Numbered from the stretch's first letter, positions 36,781-51,285 are shown. The stretch: DNA of 64,000 bases from Ignelater luminosus (GCA_011009095.1 VTPC01090626.1:12821-76820), one strand, 5' to 3'. The notes: generated by a model from the letters alone, not told the origin. Made by a program: numbers and translations.

Positions 36781-38872
36781 TACACATCTTTTAGTTATGT
36801 ATTTATTTACAATTTACTATTTCAACAGGTTAAGTTGCTAGAAATAAATATAAAAAATAACTCAATTTTTATAATTAGGTAAAAGGCCTACTTTGAATTT
36901 TGTGATAAAGAAATTGACTTTACATTTATTTCCCTATGCACCCTTGAAGTGTAAATCACCAAAATAATATTTGCTATATATGTCTACAATTTTCTTATCT
37001 CTGCATGTACTATACTACATACTACTTTTATCTTAAAAACTCACCTATTTAATCAAATAAGTATGTTCATTAATTCACACATTTCAGAGAAGAAATGTCT
37101 CTTGTGTTTGTGAAACTTGTCCAAACCGAGTAAGGTAAGTCAGGATATAACTATATAGGGGGAATGAGAGCTATATCCTGCCCACATGTGTATTAACAGC
37201 GGATGTGAACTTCCACACACATATGAGATCACGGTTACACACCCTTACCTTATTCCAGGATGCTCGTTAGATCAAACACGTTTACGAGACACAATTTCCC
37301 TCTTTACTTCCTTCTTATTAGGATGTGCTTTTACGCTGTTTTGTAAATTAAGAAACCGTATCTCCACATAAAAATGTACTTTCAATCAACAGGTAGACTC
37401 ACTAATTACTACTATAGGGTTCCGGATTCGTAAACTAAAATTACTCATTTTTGAAAATGAAATGTACCTTACGTGTAGTAGACAGTAGATGAAAATAAAA
37501 TTTTGTTGTTAGAAATCTTCTCAAATAAAATGTTCATATCAATGCATAAATTTTACAATACAACTGCAATTTTTCGCATACTGAGTTAAAAGTTGGCGGT
37601 GATAAATTGTTTTATTAGCAATAATCAAATAAATTACGATACGAGTAATTTGAACTGCAGTCATTAGAAATTACGAGTACGTAACATACTCAGTTGCATA
37701 ATCATTATGTGTATACCTAAAATAAGAAATATAAATTCCGTCGAGTTTTTAAATTATTAGGTTATGAATGAAGAAAAAATGATTGTGTACTGCATTGTTA
37801 TTCTAATTAACCCTAGGATAGCACGTGGTAATGAATCATATAAACATGCAGCCAGCTTATCAAAGGTTTTGGAATGTATTTATAGGTTGAAAGGTCGTTG
37901 ATTTCTAATGAAAAAACGGAAATTGTTGGATAACATCAAATTAGTATGATTGTTTAATCACATGAGCTAATAAAGACTTCGTTGTTATTGTTTTGTGGTT
38001 GAGGTTTTGGATCGCAATAATCTTGGACCTCGTGGCTTCAACTGCCTTGCTCATTTTGACACCTGCTAGAATTTACCTAAACCAGGAGGTATTTCAACCA
38101 CCTTCTGTAGGTATTTTTAACGTACAACTCATCCTAGTGATACGGAACACACCGTTTTACATCACTTACTTCCAAAAGGTAGCATTTTTGCAGATTCTTT
38201 TTGGGTGAAAAATTTCAGAATCTAGACCGAAGTTCGTACTCACTATGTTACAGTACTCGATATCAAAAACTTTATAGTAAGTATCACCATAACACCTTCA
38301 AGAATACTGTATATTATTATAGTTTTGTTTTTGCGAAACTAGTTTGAACAAGCTTTTAAAAACCTTGTCAGACTAAATTAGAGTAGTTTTTAAACTCAAG
38401 ACATGCAAAAAATCGAAACATAGACCAAGTACTAGATACCAAGTACCTTCCCTGCAGGATAATTGAGACCGGACCGAGTCCGAGCGAAGTTTGGGCCTTG
38501 GGGCACTCAAATGCTTAAGGTGGCGCTGAATACTAGAGATGTCTTTATTTTTCATATTTTTCATTTTCATTCCCATAGCATTTTTGTTTTACAATACTAC
38601 ATGCATATTATATTAAAATCTAATTAATTTCCTTAATCCACTCTATTATTAGCTTCATTGCATCTCCATCTCCTTGAATTTTTATGTAATTAATTACATG
38701 CCTTACGTTTCGCCAGCGGATATGTTGTATTTTCTTCTTACGTCCTCGTAAGGGTCTATTGATTTCTCATTCTTCCACGTACTTTTTATCATCTCTGACT
38801 TTTCTAATTGTAAATCTTGTTTAATCGAAGAGTATTAGATTTTGCTGCTCGTGTACTAACTACAGCTGGTGC
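36781..38872. other. No gene recognised
   Basis: AT-rich; no recognisable gene. A small GC-richer patch at about 38450-38530 resembles no family I can name. Confidence 0.45.
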
Positions 38873-38874
38873 TA

Positions 38875-40190
38875 CGACGTATGTGAGAAAAGTAATGAGA
38901 CTGATTTCATACTAACCAAAGTTTTTATTTTTTTCAGACAACAATGTTATCCCCTTCAAAGTAGTTCCCTTGGGCAGCTATACACCGGCGGAGTCGTTGT
39001 TCCCACTCTTGGTAGCAGCGCTGGAAGTCTTCAACGGGTATGGCTTTTAACTGGTCGGTCACAGTCTTTTGAATGTTCTCCAGAGCTCCAAAATGACGTC
39101 CTTTTAGGACATGTTTCAATTTCGGGAAAAGGAAAAAGTCACAAGGACTCAAATCAGGTGAATAGGGGGGATGAGGAACAAGAGTAATGCGTTTTGAGGT
39201 CAGAAATTCACTGATGGAAATTGCTGTGTGACACGGAGCATTGTCATGATGAAGCATCCACTTGTCTGCAATGTCTGGTCTCACACGAATCACTCTTTTA
39301 CTGAGCTTTTAAAGGACACTTTTATAAAACACTTTGTTGACAGTTTGTCTTGGTGGAACAAATTCTTTGTGCACGATACCCTTACTGTCAAAAAAACAAA
39401 TCAGCATGGTCTTGATCTTTGATTTGCTCATTTGACATTTCTTCGGCCGAGGAGATGACGGAGTGTGCCACTCTTCGCTTTGCCGCTTTGTTTCAGGATC
39501 GTACTCAAATATCCAGGATTCATCACCTGTGATCACACAATTGAAGAATTCTTGGTCATTGGCAATCCACTCAAGAAGATCAACGCACACGTTTTTTCGC
39601 ATGTTCTTCTGTTCAGTTGTGAGGTTTTTCGGCACCATTTTGGCACAAATCCTTCGCATGTTCAAATTGTCTGTCAAAATTTGATGCACGGTGAAAGTGT
39701 TAAAATTTAACTGTTCACTCATCATCCTTAGTGTTAAACGACGGTCTGATCTCACAAGAGCCCTCATACGTTCAACGTTTTCGCCAGTTTTTTAAGTTGA
39801 AGGTCTCCCTGAGCGAGGTTCATCTTCAACGTGTTCTCGGCCGTCCAAAAATGATTTGTGCCAGCGGAAAACTTGTGCTCTTGATAAGCACTGTTCCCCA
39901 TAGACCTGTTTCAACTTTTCAAAAGTCACATTCGCGGATTCACCAAGTTTAACACAAAACTTTATTGCACAACGTTGCTCTAAATTCCGATGCTCCATTT
40001 CTGTAACACACAACAAAAACACAACTTCACTGATGGCGCTGTCAAAAATAATGTGTTAGCTGTACGGAGTTGTAACTCTGACTGAGGAAGTGGAAGCGAT
40101 AAACAAACCGGTTTAGCACAGGCCGGTAGACACAACGTTGCCAGATCTCCCGCAGTGTTGCCAGTCTCATTACTTTTCTCACACACCTCG
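38875..40190 (-). mobile_element. mariner element, third family (defective)
   Basis: Left end CGACGTATGTGAGAAAAG and inverted right end CGAGGTGTGTGAGAAAAG, both followed by TAATGAGACTG, form inverted repeats of about 29 bp with two mismatches. TA duplications lie at 38873-38874 and 40191-40192. The 1316-bp length is normal for mariner. Confidence 0.95.
38934..39998 (-). pseudogene. mariner transposase with two in-frame stops
   Basis: Begins MEHRNLEQRCAIKFCVKLG at 39998. The frame is intact from end to end except for two nonsense codons: TAA at 39792-39794 after SGRPST, and TAA at 39309-39311 after FYKSVL. Catalytic motifs are complete: VITGDESWIFEYDPETKRQS, MLHHDNAPCHTA and PPYSPDLSPCDFFLF, with DD34D spacing. 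The linker reads MVPKNL. It is clearly a different lineage from the other three copies in the window. The absence of frameshifts suggests moderate age. Confidence 0.95.
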
Positions 40191-40336
40191 TATTTTAATC
40201 TATGCCAATGTGTTTCCTACTGTCCTTTTCATGTCATGAAATTTATTTACTTTCAGACGAGAATTTACTTCTAGACTTCTCAATCGGTCTGTTTTTAAGT
40301 CGGTAGACTAGGAATGATTCTGATTAGTTATACGAG

Positions 40337-40645
40337 ATATACATGGTGTCCCAGCATAGTAATTATGTGTAGAAATACAAAAAAGTGAGAAACGTTGTAC
40401 AGAACAAGTGTCAATACCTTTTAAGGACTCTTTTCCAAACAGTATCGACATTATTCAATTTTTTCTTGTAGATCTAACTTCCGGGCTAAGGAAAATTGAT
40501 AAGCATTTGATTTTTAAAACCTTTCCGTGGCAAACTTCAGTTTTTAGTCTCGTCAAATGGTTATAAAAATTTTAACTACATAAGGGTAATTAAGAAACGC
40601 GAATTGTAACTTTGTTTAATTTCTTTGAATGGGATACTCTGTATA
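40337..40645. mobile_element. Short element with ATATACA(G/T)GGTGTCCCA-like ends
   Basis: ATATACATGGTGTCCCAGC on the left is the near inverse of GGGATACTCTGTATAT on the right. It is about 310 bp with no ORF and belongs to the same broad class as the other TATACAGGGTG elements here. Confidence 0.45.
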
Positions 40646-43579
40646 TTTTGATAATTTTTATTCCAAAATCATTGCTGATTGCAACAGTGTTATTCAATTA
40701 TTTGTTGTAAAATGCAAACTTTTCAACCGGAGCTGGTATATAATTAAGAAAATTCGTATTTCTTATGTTAGTAATGTTGAAAGATTTTAGCATAAATTCT
40801 TTTCTGCAGGGTTATTGAGATATTCAGTATCTTACCTTAATTATTTAAACCAAATAGCTGAAAGGTACTATATAGTATTTTCTTATTTCATAGTAATTAT
40901 TACCCACAGTAACAAGGCTGCGCGAAGTTCTTTGAAGTTCCTAATGCCAGTTGAAGGATCTGGTGTTAAGCAAGTTTATAGGAAATTAGAAAGTGTAACA
41001 AAGTAATCTTGGGACGCTTTGACACTGTCCTTCCCTCCTAACTGTGCAGTACACCCACCGCATATTTCTTTTGCACGGTTCTGCACAATAACACTACACT
41101 ATAGGATTTTTATACCTGTTACATGGCTTACATTAGTTTAGACGTCTTGCGAGATGTCAATTTCATCTCAACTTTATAAACTGGGATCCTTAGTCGTTAA
41201 CTAGTTCCTTGTTTAATTAATTCCTCACTAACCATTTCCTACGAGTTGATTTATTCTCTGTATTAAAGCAAGACACCCTGTATAAATCTCCTCCGTTTAC
41301 CTTTTACGTTTTGAAAAGAAATAGCTTTTGCTGTTGGTTATCTTCGCTTCCGATAAGCCAGAGCTACTATATCTTTTACCTCATTAATTCTAATTTTTCC
41401 TATCTCGTTGCTATATTATCTTTCTGGTAAATTTAATTCAGTTTTGATTCAGGACTTTTTTAATAATGTCCTAGAAATCTAATTTTTATTAGTTCGAATT
41501 AAATATTTCTTTTTTTATTATTATTTCTTTATTTATACAAAAGATCAATTTTATTTGAAAGAGGTTAGAATTTCTTTACAAATAATATTAAAAATACTTT
41601 ACTTCATCAGGTTTGATGAATTGAATACTGATAAATATTTTTTATCATTTTAGGTTCACGATTAATTATAATTTTCTGAACATTTAGAAATCACTTTGGA
41701 TTTTATTTATTTAAATCCTTTGTCCATCGTGAATGTTGTTATCGATTTCTATTGATAGGAAATCTTATTGTTTATTTTCATATTTCGTTGTTGATGGTTT
41801 TTTGATGTTAGGAAAAATCTCTGTCATAAAGGTTATCATTTTCTCCTTTTGAGAATTTTCTTCTTTGATAATTAGTTGATTTTAAGAGTCTTTTTTTGTA
41901 AAACGCTTTTTATAAGACTTCTTACATGATAAGAGTACCAGCTTGAGTTTTCCTTTTTGTCACGTATCCGTCCTATGACTGCAAGTCATTTCCGGGGTCA
42001 GTTCTCTTACTGACAACGTTCATGATTTATCACCCCTTTCCTGTCTTTTAGAAACCAATCCGATAGGTTAGCGATATCTTGTTTCTGCCAACTTCGTATT
42101 TTCATCTGTTTTTGGATGAGGAGCTGACCGCTAGGCCACTAAGGACGTATTCTTTTCTCAAATTGAGTTTGGTTACCTCAAACGTGGCAGTTTTAGTGCT
42201 GTGCGTTTTCAGTCCATCTCTGTGCCTGCAAGTTTTGTCTAGTTACCTTCTTTCTAGGATTATTTTGCTGAATCGTTTATTGAATTTAGTCTCTCTTTAG
42301 TCATTTCTTTAAATTAAGGTTTTTTTTTCTAAAAAATAACCTCGTCAAAGTTTGGAAGCTAATCGACTTCAGGTTTTTCTGGCTTGCGTTTTACCTTTCT
42401 TAGTATAACTGATGGTGCACCAAGGCAGTGCAAATCTTTCATCGTTTGCCGTATTTAGACGACCCCGGTCGTGTTAATTCTACATCGCCGGAGAGAAACC
42501 ATTTACCTTTCGCGGTCGTGCCAGTTCAAGGGCTTGCTGTACTTAAATTATTATTTTATTCCGATTTTGGTTATAATAATGCATTTGCTTAATAAATCCA
42601 TCACAAGTTTTGATTCATGTTTTTGTTCAAACATTCAAGTTAATTCAAGTCATTCAATCTATTTAGAACTGATTAACTAGCTCTGTAATCTTTTGATTAT
42701 AGTTCTGAAACATTAAGATTTGATGCTTATTAGAATAGTGTAGGAAAACTTATCAAGAATAATGCATCCTTGCTTTCTTGTGTGCGTTAATTTTGTTTTA
42801 GTTTTTCTGCTATTTTTCAGAAAAACATAGGCCTGTGAACTTTCTGCAAGAATCGACTTTGCGGTAAGTTCAAAAAGTTTCTTTTTGTTTTTGATGTGTT
42901 TTCTTATAGGTTTCTGTTCTTTTTTTGTCTTCAGCAAATTCAATTAAGTAATTTGTTTTATTATGTCTGTTTCCAAAATTATTTTATTTCAGAATTTCCT
43001 TTGATTAAATTTTAAATGAGATATTGCTTTAACTTTCGTCATTTATTCTTATCGCCTTGAAAATTGTGCAGATCTTTCAGAATTTTGACTTAGATTCTGG
43101 TGTGATTATTCTAACTTGGTACATATACAGCATGTCTCCAAACTCTTTTTGATTTGCATAGTATTTTTTATGATTATATTTTGTATTGTTATGCCAACTT
43201 ATGCTACTTAGGTTAAGATAAATGACTTGTAAATGTACCTGATTACTACTGGCATATTGATGCTTTTATTAATTTTCTTGTTCCCTTGAGTTTTACATTA
43301 TGTATTTAATTTTGATATTACGTGTTTTTACTTTATTGCGTTTATAACCTCCTTGCCTAGCTCAAGGACATTGCTAAGTTTAGTTGGGCTAAGACCAAAA
43401 AGGGTTTTATTAGAGAATAAGTGTACTGTAACGCAAGATTACGTTACACAGTTTCAGTATTATTCAGTTGTTTGTTGTCAACTGTCATCAAACTTTCGAA
43501 ATGACGTTACGTTTCGTGTTTCTCAATCACCCTGTTTAGAAAGACTAACGTAATTAAAATATTAATAATCATTTTTAAA
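40646..43579. other. No gene recognised
   Basis: AT-rich. A lone ACACCCTGTATA element end lies at 41273. The interval 41980-42500 is somewhat less AT-rich with open stretches, but no protein family is recognised. Confidence 0.4.
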
Positions 43580-43946
43580 GATATGAGATCGAAGTTTATC
43601 AGTATACTGTCTTTAAAACCATATACAAGGGCTACTTCTTAGATTTAAGAAAGTCTTGCAAGAAAAAATTCATTAACCCCGAATCTGTTTAGTGTAGAAT
43701 CCTCTAGAACAGTTCTGCTATTATCAGTATTAGATAAGGAATAATAAAATAGCAAAATATATAGAGTGTTTCATTTGGGAGAATTTAGACCTTATGTGTC
43801 AGTCTTTTACGGAACATTCTGTGTAATCGGTAATAATTTCAGAAAGTGCAGACAAACGTTCTGTGCAACTCTTGCCAGTTACATCTATTTTATATTTCTA
43901 CAAATAACAACGCTATTCTTTGATTATGGGCCATTGGAACACCCCG
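43580..43946. mobile_element. Diverged relative of the 36324-36780 element
   Basis: Shared words in the same order (AAGTTTATCA, TTTAAAACCATA, TTGCAAGAAAAAATT or ACAAGAAAAAATT, CTGTTTAGT, GGAATAA near the middle, and a terminal GGAACACCCCGT) relate this stretch to the element at 36324-36780 and its immediate left flank. The ends are decayed. Confidence 0.4.
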
Positions 43947-46607
43947 TCGATTATGAATTTTCTGAAATTCTTCATAATTATGTATATACGTGAAGCGAAG
44001 TGAATTGGCTTAAGCAGATGAGAAAAGTCTTGTATTAACACAGCAAAGAAATTTTCTTACAGCAAATCCTCTTTATTTGGTCTTTACTATTGATTACTAT
44101 GAATTTACGATATTTATAAATTTAAGTTCCTTTAGCTTTCTCTCATGTTTCTATAAATTCATAATATTAAGACGACTGGACTTTACCTATATAAAAATAA
44201 TTTTTGTTTACGAAATAAAGACTTCCACGAATCTTGCTGAAAAGCATTAAAGTAAACGAACAAAGAAATTTATTTTTGCATCCTGTGGTTGCGTGGGAGC
44301 AAAGTCGGTTGGTTGCATCGCAAAGTAGGTTAAATTTGCAAAATAATTGATAATAATTAAAGTAGGAGTCAGTTAGCAGATACTATACCAAGGACTAATT
44401 TATTACTTATTTAAAAATTCATTGTGCAAACTTCAAGTTTCCAAATTCTACGCCTACATTGTTACTTGTACAACTGTTTTATAAATGAACAAGTTATTAA
44501 CAGGTACAAACGTGTTTCAGTGGTCATTAAACCACAAAGAAAAGTACTTCAACATTTATGTTGATTTTCTCAATTTTTATATTCACAATCTTATTCAGAG
44601 ATATGTAATATTTATCTGGATGTTTTATTTGTGAAGGCGTAGAAATATAATACATCTTCACTCCAAATTCATTTGTTCTGACGATTAAAAATCATTGTAT
44701 CTTTGTTTTTAAAAGACAGCTAGATTTATACATTCAAATGGTTCCTTAAAAAATTGCCGCATGCTACTACATGTTACATATTAGAAGGGTGGGCATCTGT
44801 GAGTATAAAATGCTGGTAGAATAATGATATAAAACAAAATTCGGTTACAATTTACAATTCATTTACTACTTGTTTTAAGTATTCGAGAGGTTTTCAACAG
44901 CTGAAACACGTGAGTGGAAGTAAAATTTGGAATCAGATAACAGTAAAGCGTGCTTTGTATTTGTCCAGGTACCCGCACCATCGGATTCATTTAAAGGGTA
45001 ATAATATTGTCCTCACGTATGCTTCTGCCGATAGTATCGGGTTGTTGAACACCCTCCACGTGGGCAATGTGTGGCATATAGTTTGATAAGAGATCCCATA
45101 TTATTATTATCGATAGAAGGGGTATATTATGTTTTTGTCGATTTAAAAACCAGTGGGTAACCGCTTTTATTTGAATGCGTGCAAATGTTAAACCGAAATT
45201 ACAGATACCCCCTACAAGGATATGCAATAATACAATAAATAATATTGTTTGGAAAAATAATAATAATTGATTGAGTACTTTTAGGATGTGTTACGATTAC
45301 TAACAGTAGATGTACCACAAGTTTGTAAATTATAATTTTGTATTTACCTAAATTTATTTCTTTTCTTTCTTCTTCTTTAATAGTTTAATTGTTTTTTGAA
45401 GGTTCAAGTATCCTTTACTATGAGAATACTTGAACAACGTTTCTTATTTTTTTGCAAAACATCTCGAGTAGTCTTCTTCACTTCACAAGGAGTCCTCGAG
45501 TTCCCTACATATCAATGCTTATTTGGTAAAACTCAAAAAGTTTGATCAGGCTAGACAAGCCCAGTTGATCCGAAAAGCTGACTCAATTCGATAATCCAAA
45601 TGGCCCAAATAATCCAGAAAGTATGATTTATTTAAACCTTTAACCTGCCAGACCTAAAAAGAACGTAAAACACAATCCACTTGAAAAGTTCCATTTGCTC
45701 AAAAACTTCGGCTGGTTCGACCTGAAAGATTTGATGTGACCTCGAAAAGCTCAACTTGTGCATACACAAGCAATGCAATAATAATATTATCATGCTAAAG
45801 TCAGTGGATATTAATAATCATGCTCTTAACAATTAAACATTTCTTAGTACACCTGGTAATTACAACAAACATAAATATTATAATTATATACCTTCCAGTA
45901 AAAATTTCAAATTGATACTTTTATTAAATTAGCCCTAAAACATAGACAGTCAAAGGTGTTTTATTTCACTTTACGCATGAATTTGTACAAAAATTGGTAA
46001 ATAAACACCAGGATGGATCCCACACGTTAAGCAGATGGCAAAAAAGGGTGTCATTTTCTTAAACGTTCATTAATTTAGTCGCATTTAGTTCCAAATATCG
46101 AATAACACGTGGCATATGGCACATGAACCTCTGAACATTGGCTTAGCTTAGGATCATCAAATATTTACTAATTTAATTAGGTACAGCAAAAAAAAAAACG
46201 GAATTTCATATTTCATTGGAAAAGTTAATACTACGCTAGTCTTAAAAGTATCGCATAACTCTTAGTGAAAGGTCGTAAAATGATCTTTTATCAGATATAG
46301 GAGTAAAGTAAGTTGTTGTTGTACTTAAGTTACATCATCATATTATGCTTTTAATAGTAAAATGCTGTACTTTGTTGAATCCCATATTTAGTTAGACTTA
46401 CGTATTAGAGTAATATTAATTTGCTCACAATTAGTAGATTAATACTGCAACACTTAAAATACTTAAATGCGATGACGATGATACAATTTTTGTTAGTCAC
46501 GTCCTATGTAATTTGCAAGAAGCAAAACTATTAATTCATTAAAGCAATTTAACAAATTTTATGCTGCACTCATTTTTTCGTTAATTGTAATTTTTGTCAT
46601 CATCAAT
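43947..46607. other. No gene recognised
   Basis: AT-rich sequence; contains the cryptic repeat annotated at 45540-45760. Confidence 0.45.
45540..45760. repeat. Cryptic repeat, inverse of 14030-14230
   Basis: Recurring CCAGTTGATCCGAAAAGCTG, GACCTGAAAGATTTG and GACCTCGAAAAGCTCAACTTG words are the inverse form of those at 14030-14230. Confidence 0.4.
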
Positions 46608-47079
46608 ATACAGGATGAAGTAGATACGGTGAGTCAAATAGATATCTCCGTAATTTTGAGATACGAAGAACATGGTTACTTAAAAATTTAATTACAATTC
46701 GTTAATTCAATTTTTATGTTTTCCACGCTTTATAGCAGAAAAGCTACAGATCTAAGACAGTGTGAAACAGCAAAATTTAAAAATAAAAACAAAATTGATA
46801 ATATCTAACTGAAACAGTCTATTCCCCCAGGAATTCCGTTAATTTAGGTCAAGTAAGCTTTTCTTCTAAATTCAAAATTTGTAATGTAAATTGCAATAAG
46901 TTCTTCACATTATTTCGAGGTTTTTTCGTGAAAGGCAAGATATTTTGTTTTGCTGAACATATTAATTGGAAATATTTACTTCTTGGGTTTCAAAAATTAT
47001 CTCAATGTGATATTATTAACAATTCAATTTTTGTTTAAAAAAATCAAAATGGCGGGATTTATTGTGAAACGCACTGTAC
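46608..47079. mobile_element. Possible short element with TATACAGGATG end
   Basis: TATACAGGATG at 46608 and CGCACTGTACA near 47070 are imperfect inverses at the spacing seen for related elements. No ORF. The ends are weak. Confidence 0.3.
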
Positions 47080-48765
47080 ATCCCCTCAAGACGAATGCCA
47101 TTAGTCGCCAATAAACAAATCACCATAGATCAGGCAGTAACCAATGCATACCCAACACAAGGCGATTGATTTACGCAATTCTTCTTCGGTAGCTTTACCA
47201 ATCTTCAATTGTTTTAAAACGGTCGAGTTTCTCCGGACTTTTAGAAATTTGACAATGAAGTTGGCTGTTTTTGGGGTACAGTCAAGTAGGGTCTTTTGTA
47301 GTCGATACTTCAAGATATTTTATGGAAAAAAGATTTTACAAAAGTCCACGGTCACGACTAACTGCAATGGTTCAAAGGTGGTCAAAATTAGATTTTCCAA
47401 ATGTTTTAACGAAAAAACAATCGAAGATCGTATATTCAGTCAGTAGCTAGTAAGTACAATTCACGACAAAAAATAGTCCTATCCAAATGGAACATTTCGT
47501 CCCGGAGATATACGGGAAAAATTCATTTCTCCCTAAATGCCGGGCTGGGGATAAAAAAACACAAGAGGATATGTTAGAACAGTACCAACATCAATTTTGT
47601 TTAGAGACTTTTACCTGGAACATATACAAATTTCGTTGTGATTACTGGATGTTTGATTTTTTCACAAGTTTTCGAAATTGATCAAAAATGGAGGTCATCA
47701 TGGTTTTAACTGGAAAACTTTTGCTCTACTCCAAGTCTCTCAGTGCTGTGCACATGGTCTCAGAAAACTTTTGACAATTCAAATCATTTTTGAAACCCAA
47801 GGAGTGAGCATTTCGAATCGACATCTTAGCAAAGTTATTCTTTTGATTTGGGCTACAAGTTCACGAGTTATGAATGAAAACTCTGGAAACACGTTTACAA
47901 TAAAAACATAAAATTAATTTGATCAAAATTAAAATAACGGAATTAGTTTGGTTAAAAATAAAATGATCGAACCAGAAAAAGACCGAAATGAATTTCGTTG
48001 AAAATCAGCATTGTTTTTCAAATTTGTGAAAAATAAAGAAAATTTGTTGGTGTAGTAACTTTTTCTCGAGAATCAGTACTGCTTTTCATATGTACGAAAA
48101 TGAAAAAGAATGTGCCGACTGTGCCGTGTTGACTGGTCTTTTTGGTAGATGTGTTGTGGAGATTATTTCAGAATGGATAACTTAGAATTTGTAAAAAGGA
48201 AGAAAAATGCCAAAGAAATAGTGTTGAATGGATTTTCACAGTGAAGAGGAAAATTATACATAAACAAAAGGTGCTTTTGAAGTGAGCCGAGTATATAAAA
48301 TTTTAATGTAAAGGTCGGATCCACAGAGTCAATAGTGTGGTAGTGAAGATAATTTATCTTCGATCAAATGATTTTGACTGTTTGACTTTCAATCTTTTTC
48401 TTGTTTGATCTTTTTAATTTTGATCTTTTGATCTTCGACCTTTCACACTTTGAATTTAGAAAAAGCTCTTATTTGACCTAACCCACCGGAGTTCTTCGAA
48501 GAGTAGACTATCTCGGACATACATTTTTGTTTTATTTTAGAACGTTAACATTTAATTTTAAAATAGTGTGATCAATTGGGAGCTAATTGTATTATGCTTT
48601 TTGCACCCTATATATATTATTTTTGTAAAACCGAAAGTGCTCTAGTTTTGCTAAATTAGGTATATCAGGGTGGAATAAGAAGTTTGATGTATCTACACAT
48701 ATAAAAGACTGACGTCAAAATCGGTAGGTATAGAAGTTGTTGAAGTCAGTGAGTTGAAAAGATAC
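47080..48765. other. No gene recognised; low-complexity tracts
   Basis: Short ORFs without domains. An A-rich tract with GATCAAAATTAAAA words (47918-48010) and a T-rich tract with TTTTAATTTTGATC words (48350-48460) are roughly inverse and could be the ends of a decayed foldback element. Confidence 0.35.
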
Positions 48766-48963
48766 ATACAGGATGTTTCACTTAAAATTAAAAAGTGTAT
48801 GTTATTTTCAAGACGGGAAATTCAATAAACGAACAGATAACGGAGTTTGATAGCTACCAAATTCCTACCTAACTATTTGTGGTAACAAGCATGTTTTTTG
48901 TATATTTACATAATTATAACCAAAATATTCGTTTGACCCCCTTTACCTACTACACCCTGTATA
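48766..48963. mobile_element. Short element with TACAGGATGT / ACACCCTGTA ends
   Basis: TACAGGATGTTTC on the left and TACTACACCCTGTATA on the right are near inverses about 200 bp apart. AT-rich interior with no ORF. Confidence 0.4.
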
Positions 48964-51285
48964 ATAAATAAAATAAATAAATAAAAATATAAGCACTACA
49001 TATATGTATATTTCAACTGAAATTAATTTTGAGCCATGTTATATGAAGTTTATAAACAAATCCTACTCCATATTCTTAGATTTATAAATTTATTAGAAGT
49101 AGAATTGATTACTATTCTATGAACTACAGTGTACATTAATAACTGATTATTTTAATAAGCATAAAGTAATAGTACCTTGATCATTAGATCATCATTACGA
49201 ATTAATTAATAGTGTAGATAATGTGTTTGCAAAAATTTTATTTTCGATTAAATTCTCTAATTTTAGTAATGGCAACACTACTGTTGCGCATTTTGATGGG
49301 TTTAATTGAGCCCCGTTTGTAAACAAACTGTTATTAATTGTTATTCTCGATAAAGAAAGATGGATGGAAATGATAAACACAACATTATTGCCATTAGTAG
49401 CAATTTAGATAAAAGAAATAAACACCTAACCAAACGCGAAGTTATTTAAAAGGTCAAAATGATCAGTCATCCTTGATGGGCTTATTCAGTGACCGCAGAT
49501 AAACTTGTTAAGACTTGTTTGTAAAATACTACTAGAAATAGGATTACATATCTCGGTGGAATTTTTCTTCTGTTGTATGTAGTGTTACGTTTAGTCTTTA
49601 GTTGGATTCCAATCATTTATTTTGCGGTTTTTATATGTTTGAACTCGGCATCATCTTGCAGTAGTACGTAGTATCCACTTTTTTGATTACGTGTTTGTTA
49701 CGATAGCGTCACACCTTCTAATATTTATCATGCTGTTTATTTATTTATTTATGGTTTGTTTTACTTGCATACTTTTTTAAGCACGTATGCATTTACGAAG
49801 GAATTCAGCAATAACCTTATATTATGATTTACATTTTTATTATCAGAAATTATCATTCTAGCCTGCTTCAAGTAAAGCTCATTCAAAGTTTGTCAATTCA
49901 TTTTTTTAATTATACTTATTAATAAAATTTCCATGTATATCGTTAGATCAAATAGAAACCAGTCATTCGTGTCGTTGATGATGAACAAAATACATCTATT
50001 GATTAATCATATATAATCATAAATATTTAACAGTAAGTTTTATTATTATCTCTTTTTGCAATTCTGTCTTGAGGATTCACCTTGCACATGTGTAAACGTC
50101 TGCAAAACATTGTTAGTCATTGCAAGATTTCTAGTGCCGGCGGGCCCGACGAGAAAGGAGGGATGGCGGGATGATTCCTCCCGGGCCCGGATCTTTTTGG
50201 GAGGTCTCGATTTTCTAAAAGCAAATTAGTTTCTTAAATTTTTGTTAAACTTTCTCTAATTCAATTAAAAAAACAAATGATTTCAAATTAAAAGATAACA
50301 CTATCAGTCTTACGTTATTATTGCTACAAAACATTTACGTATTTAAAAAGCGCCTGTACATCACGCGATTTTTGTCTTCATTTTTTATAATGTTTGCAAG
50401 TTTTCGATTTCGCCAGTAAAGGACTAATAGATGGTTGTTTAGAACTGTGAACAAAAGAAAATTTTTAAAACTGCAATTTATTGCCAGTTTATGTCATTCG
50501 TATTCATGCTTCCTTGCTGCATAATTTTAGTAAGAAAGTTCAAACAATAATTATCAATTTAAAAAGATCAGTCTAAGTATTCTAATTATTTCTAAGTATT
50601 ACTATTTTACTCTTGTTGAAGGTGTAACCTAACAAAGAGATTTAGGTATAGTCTGCTTCCATATTATAGAATTCAGGGGAGGTTTTGATTTTACCTCATT
50701 TTTGAAGTCTGCTACAAACATACAGTAAATTCAGATTTACAACCTAAAAGCAAAGATCACTACATCCAGTGGTGGAAGGGGCAAATACATATCTTTCAAC
50801 GGTATGAAATATATACTGCTTAATTAGAAGATAAATCCTTGTTGTATACATAGGCGATTTAAATTAAGTTTTGGCGAGATTTACAATTAATTGCTTCTGA
50901 AGCAAAGGTCACCCTGCCTGTCAATACTTATGTAAATTGAATTTCAAATACTAAAACAGTGGATGCAAGGCATGGCCTTTTCGAAATATTTACTTATTTA
51001 AATACGATCTCGGTATCTATTTTAAAAGCCGGCAATGTAATTTTATGTTAATTAAAAGAATTCCCAGGCACGTTCTAGGTTAGGCAGGTTAGGTTAGAAG
51101 ATGTTGTTGAACTAATAACAATCTTTTAAAATAAAATGCACTTAAAACTACTAAAAAATCACAAAAAATTAACAATTGATGCGTCCTTGACAGAACGTCA
51201 CAAGCGCCATTAACAGAATTTTACACTAGAGCGAAAAAACTGCGACGCATTGAGTGTGAAGGTTTTTACACTTATGCTATAGTGT
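48964..51285. other. No gene recognised
   Basis: AT-rich sequence with AAATA/TTTAT microsatellite runs (about 48964 and 49738) and a GC-rich patch at 50133-50200 (GTGCCGGCGGGCCC...), likely an unidentified repeat end. Confidence 0.4.

Noticed and set aside
39463..39710. Plus-strand ORFs of 73-81 codons
   Set aside because: Antisense shadows of the minus-strand mariner transposase at 38934-39998.
51078..51100. TTAGG-like words (AGGTTAGGCAGGTTAGGTTAG) as an interstitial telomere
   Set aside because: Only a few imperfect units over about 20 bp, easily a chance occurrence.
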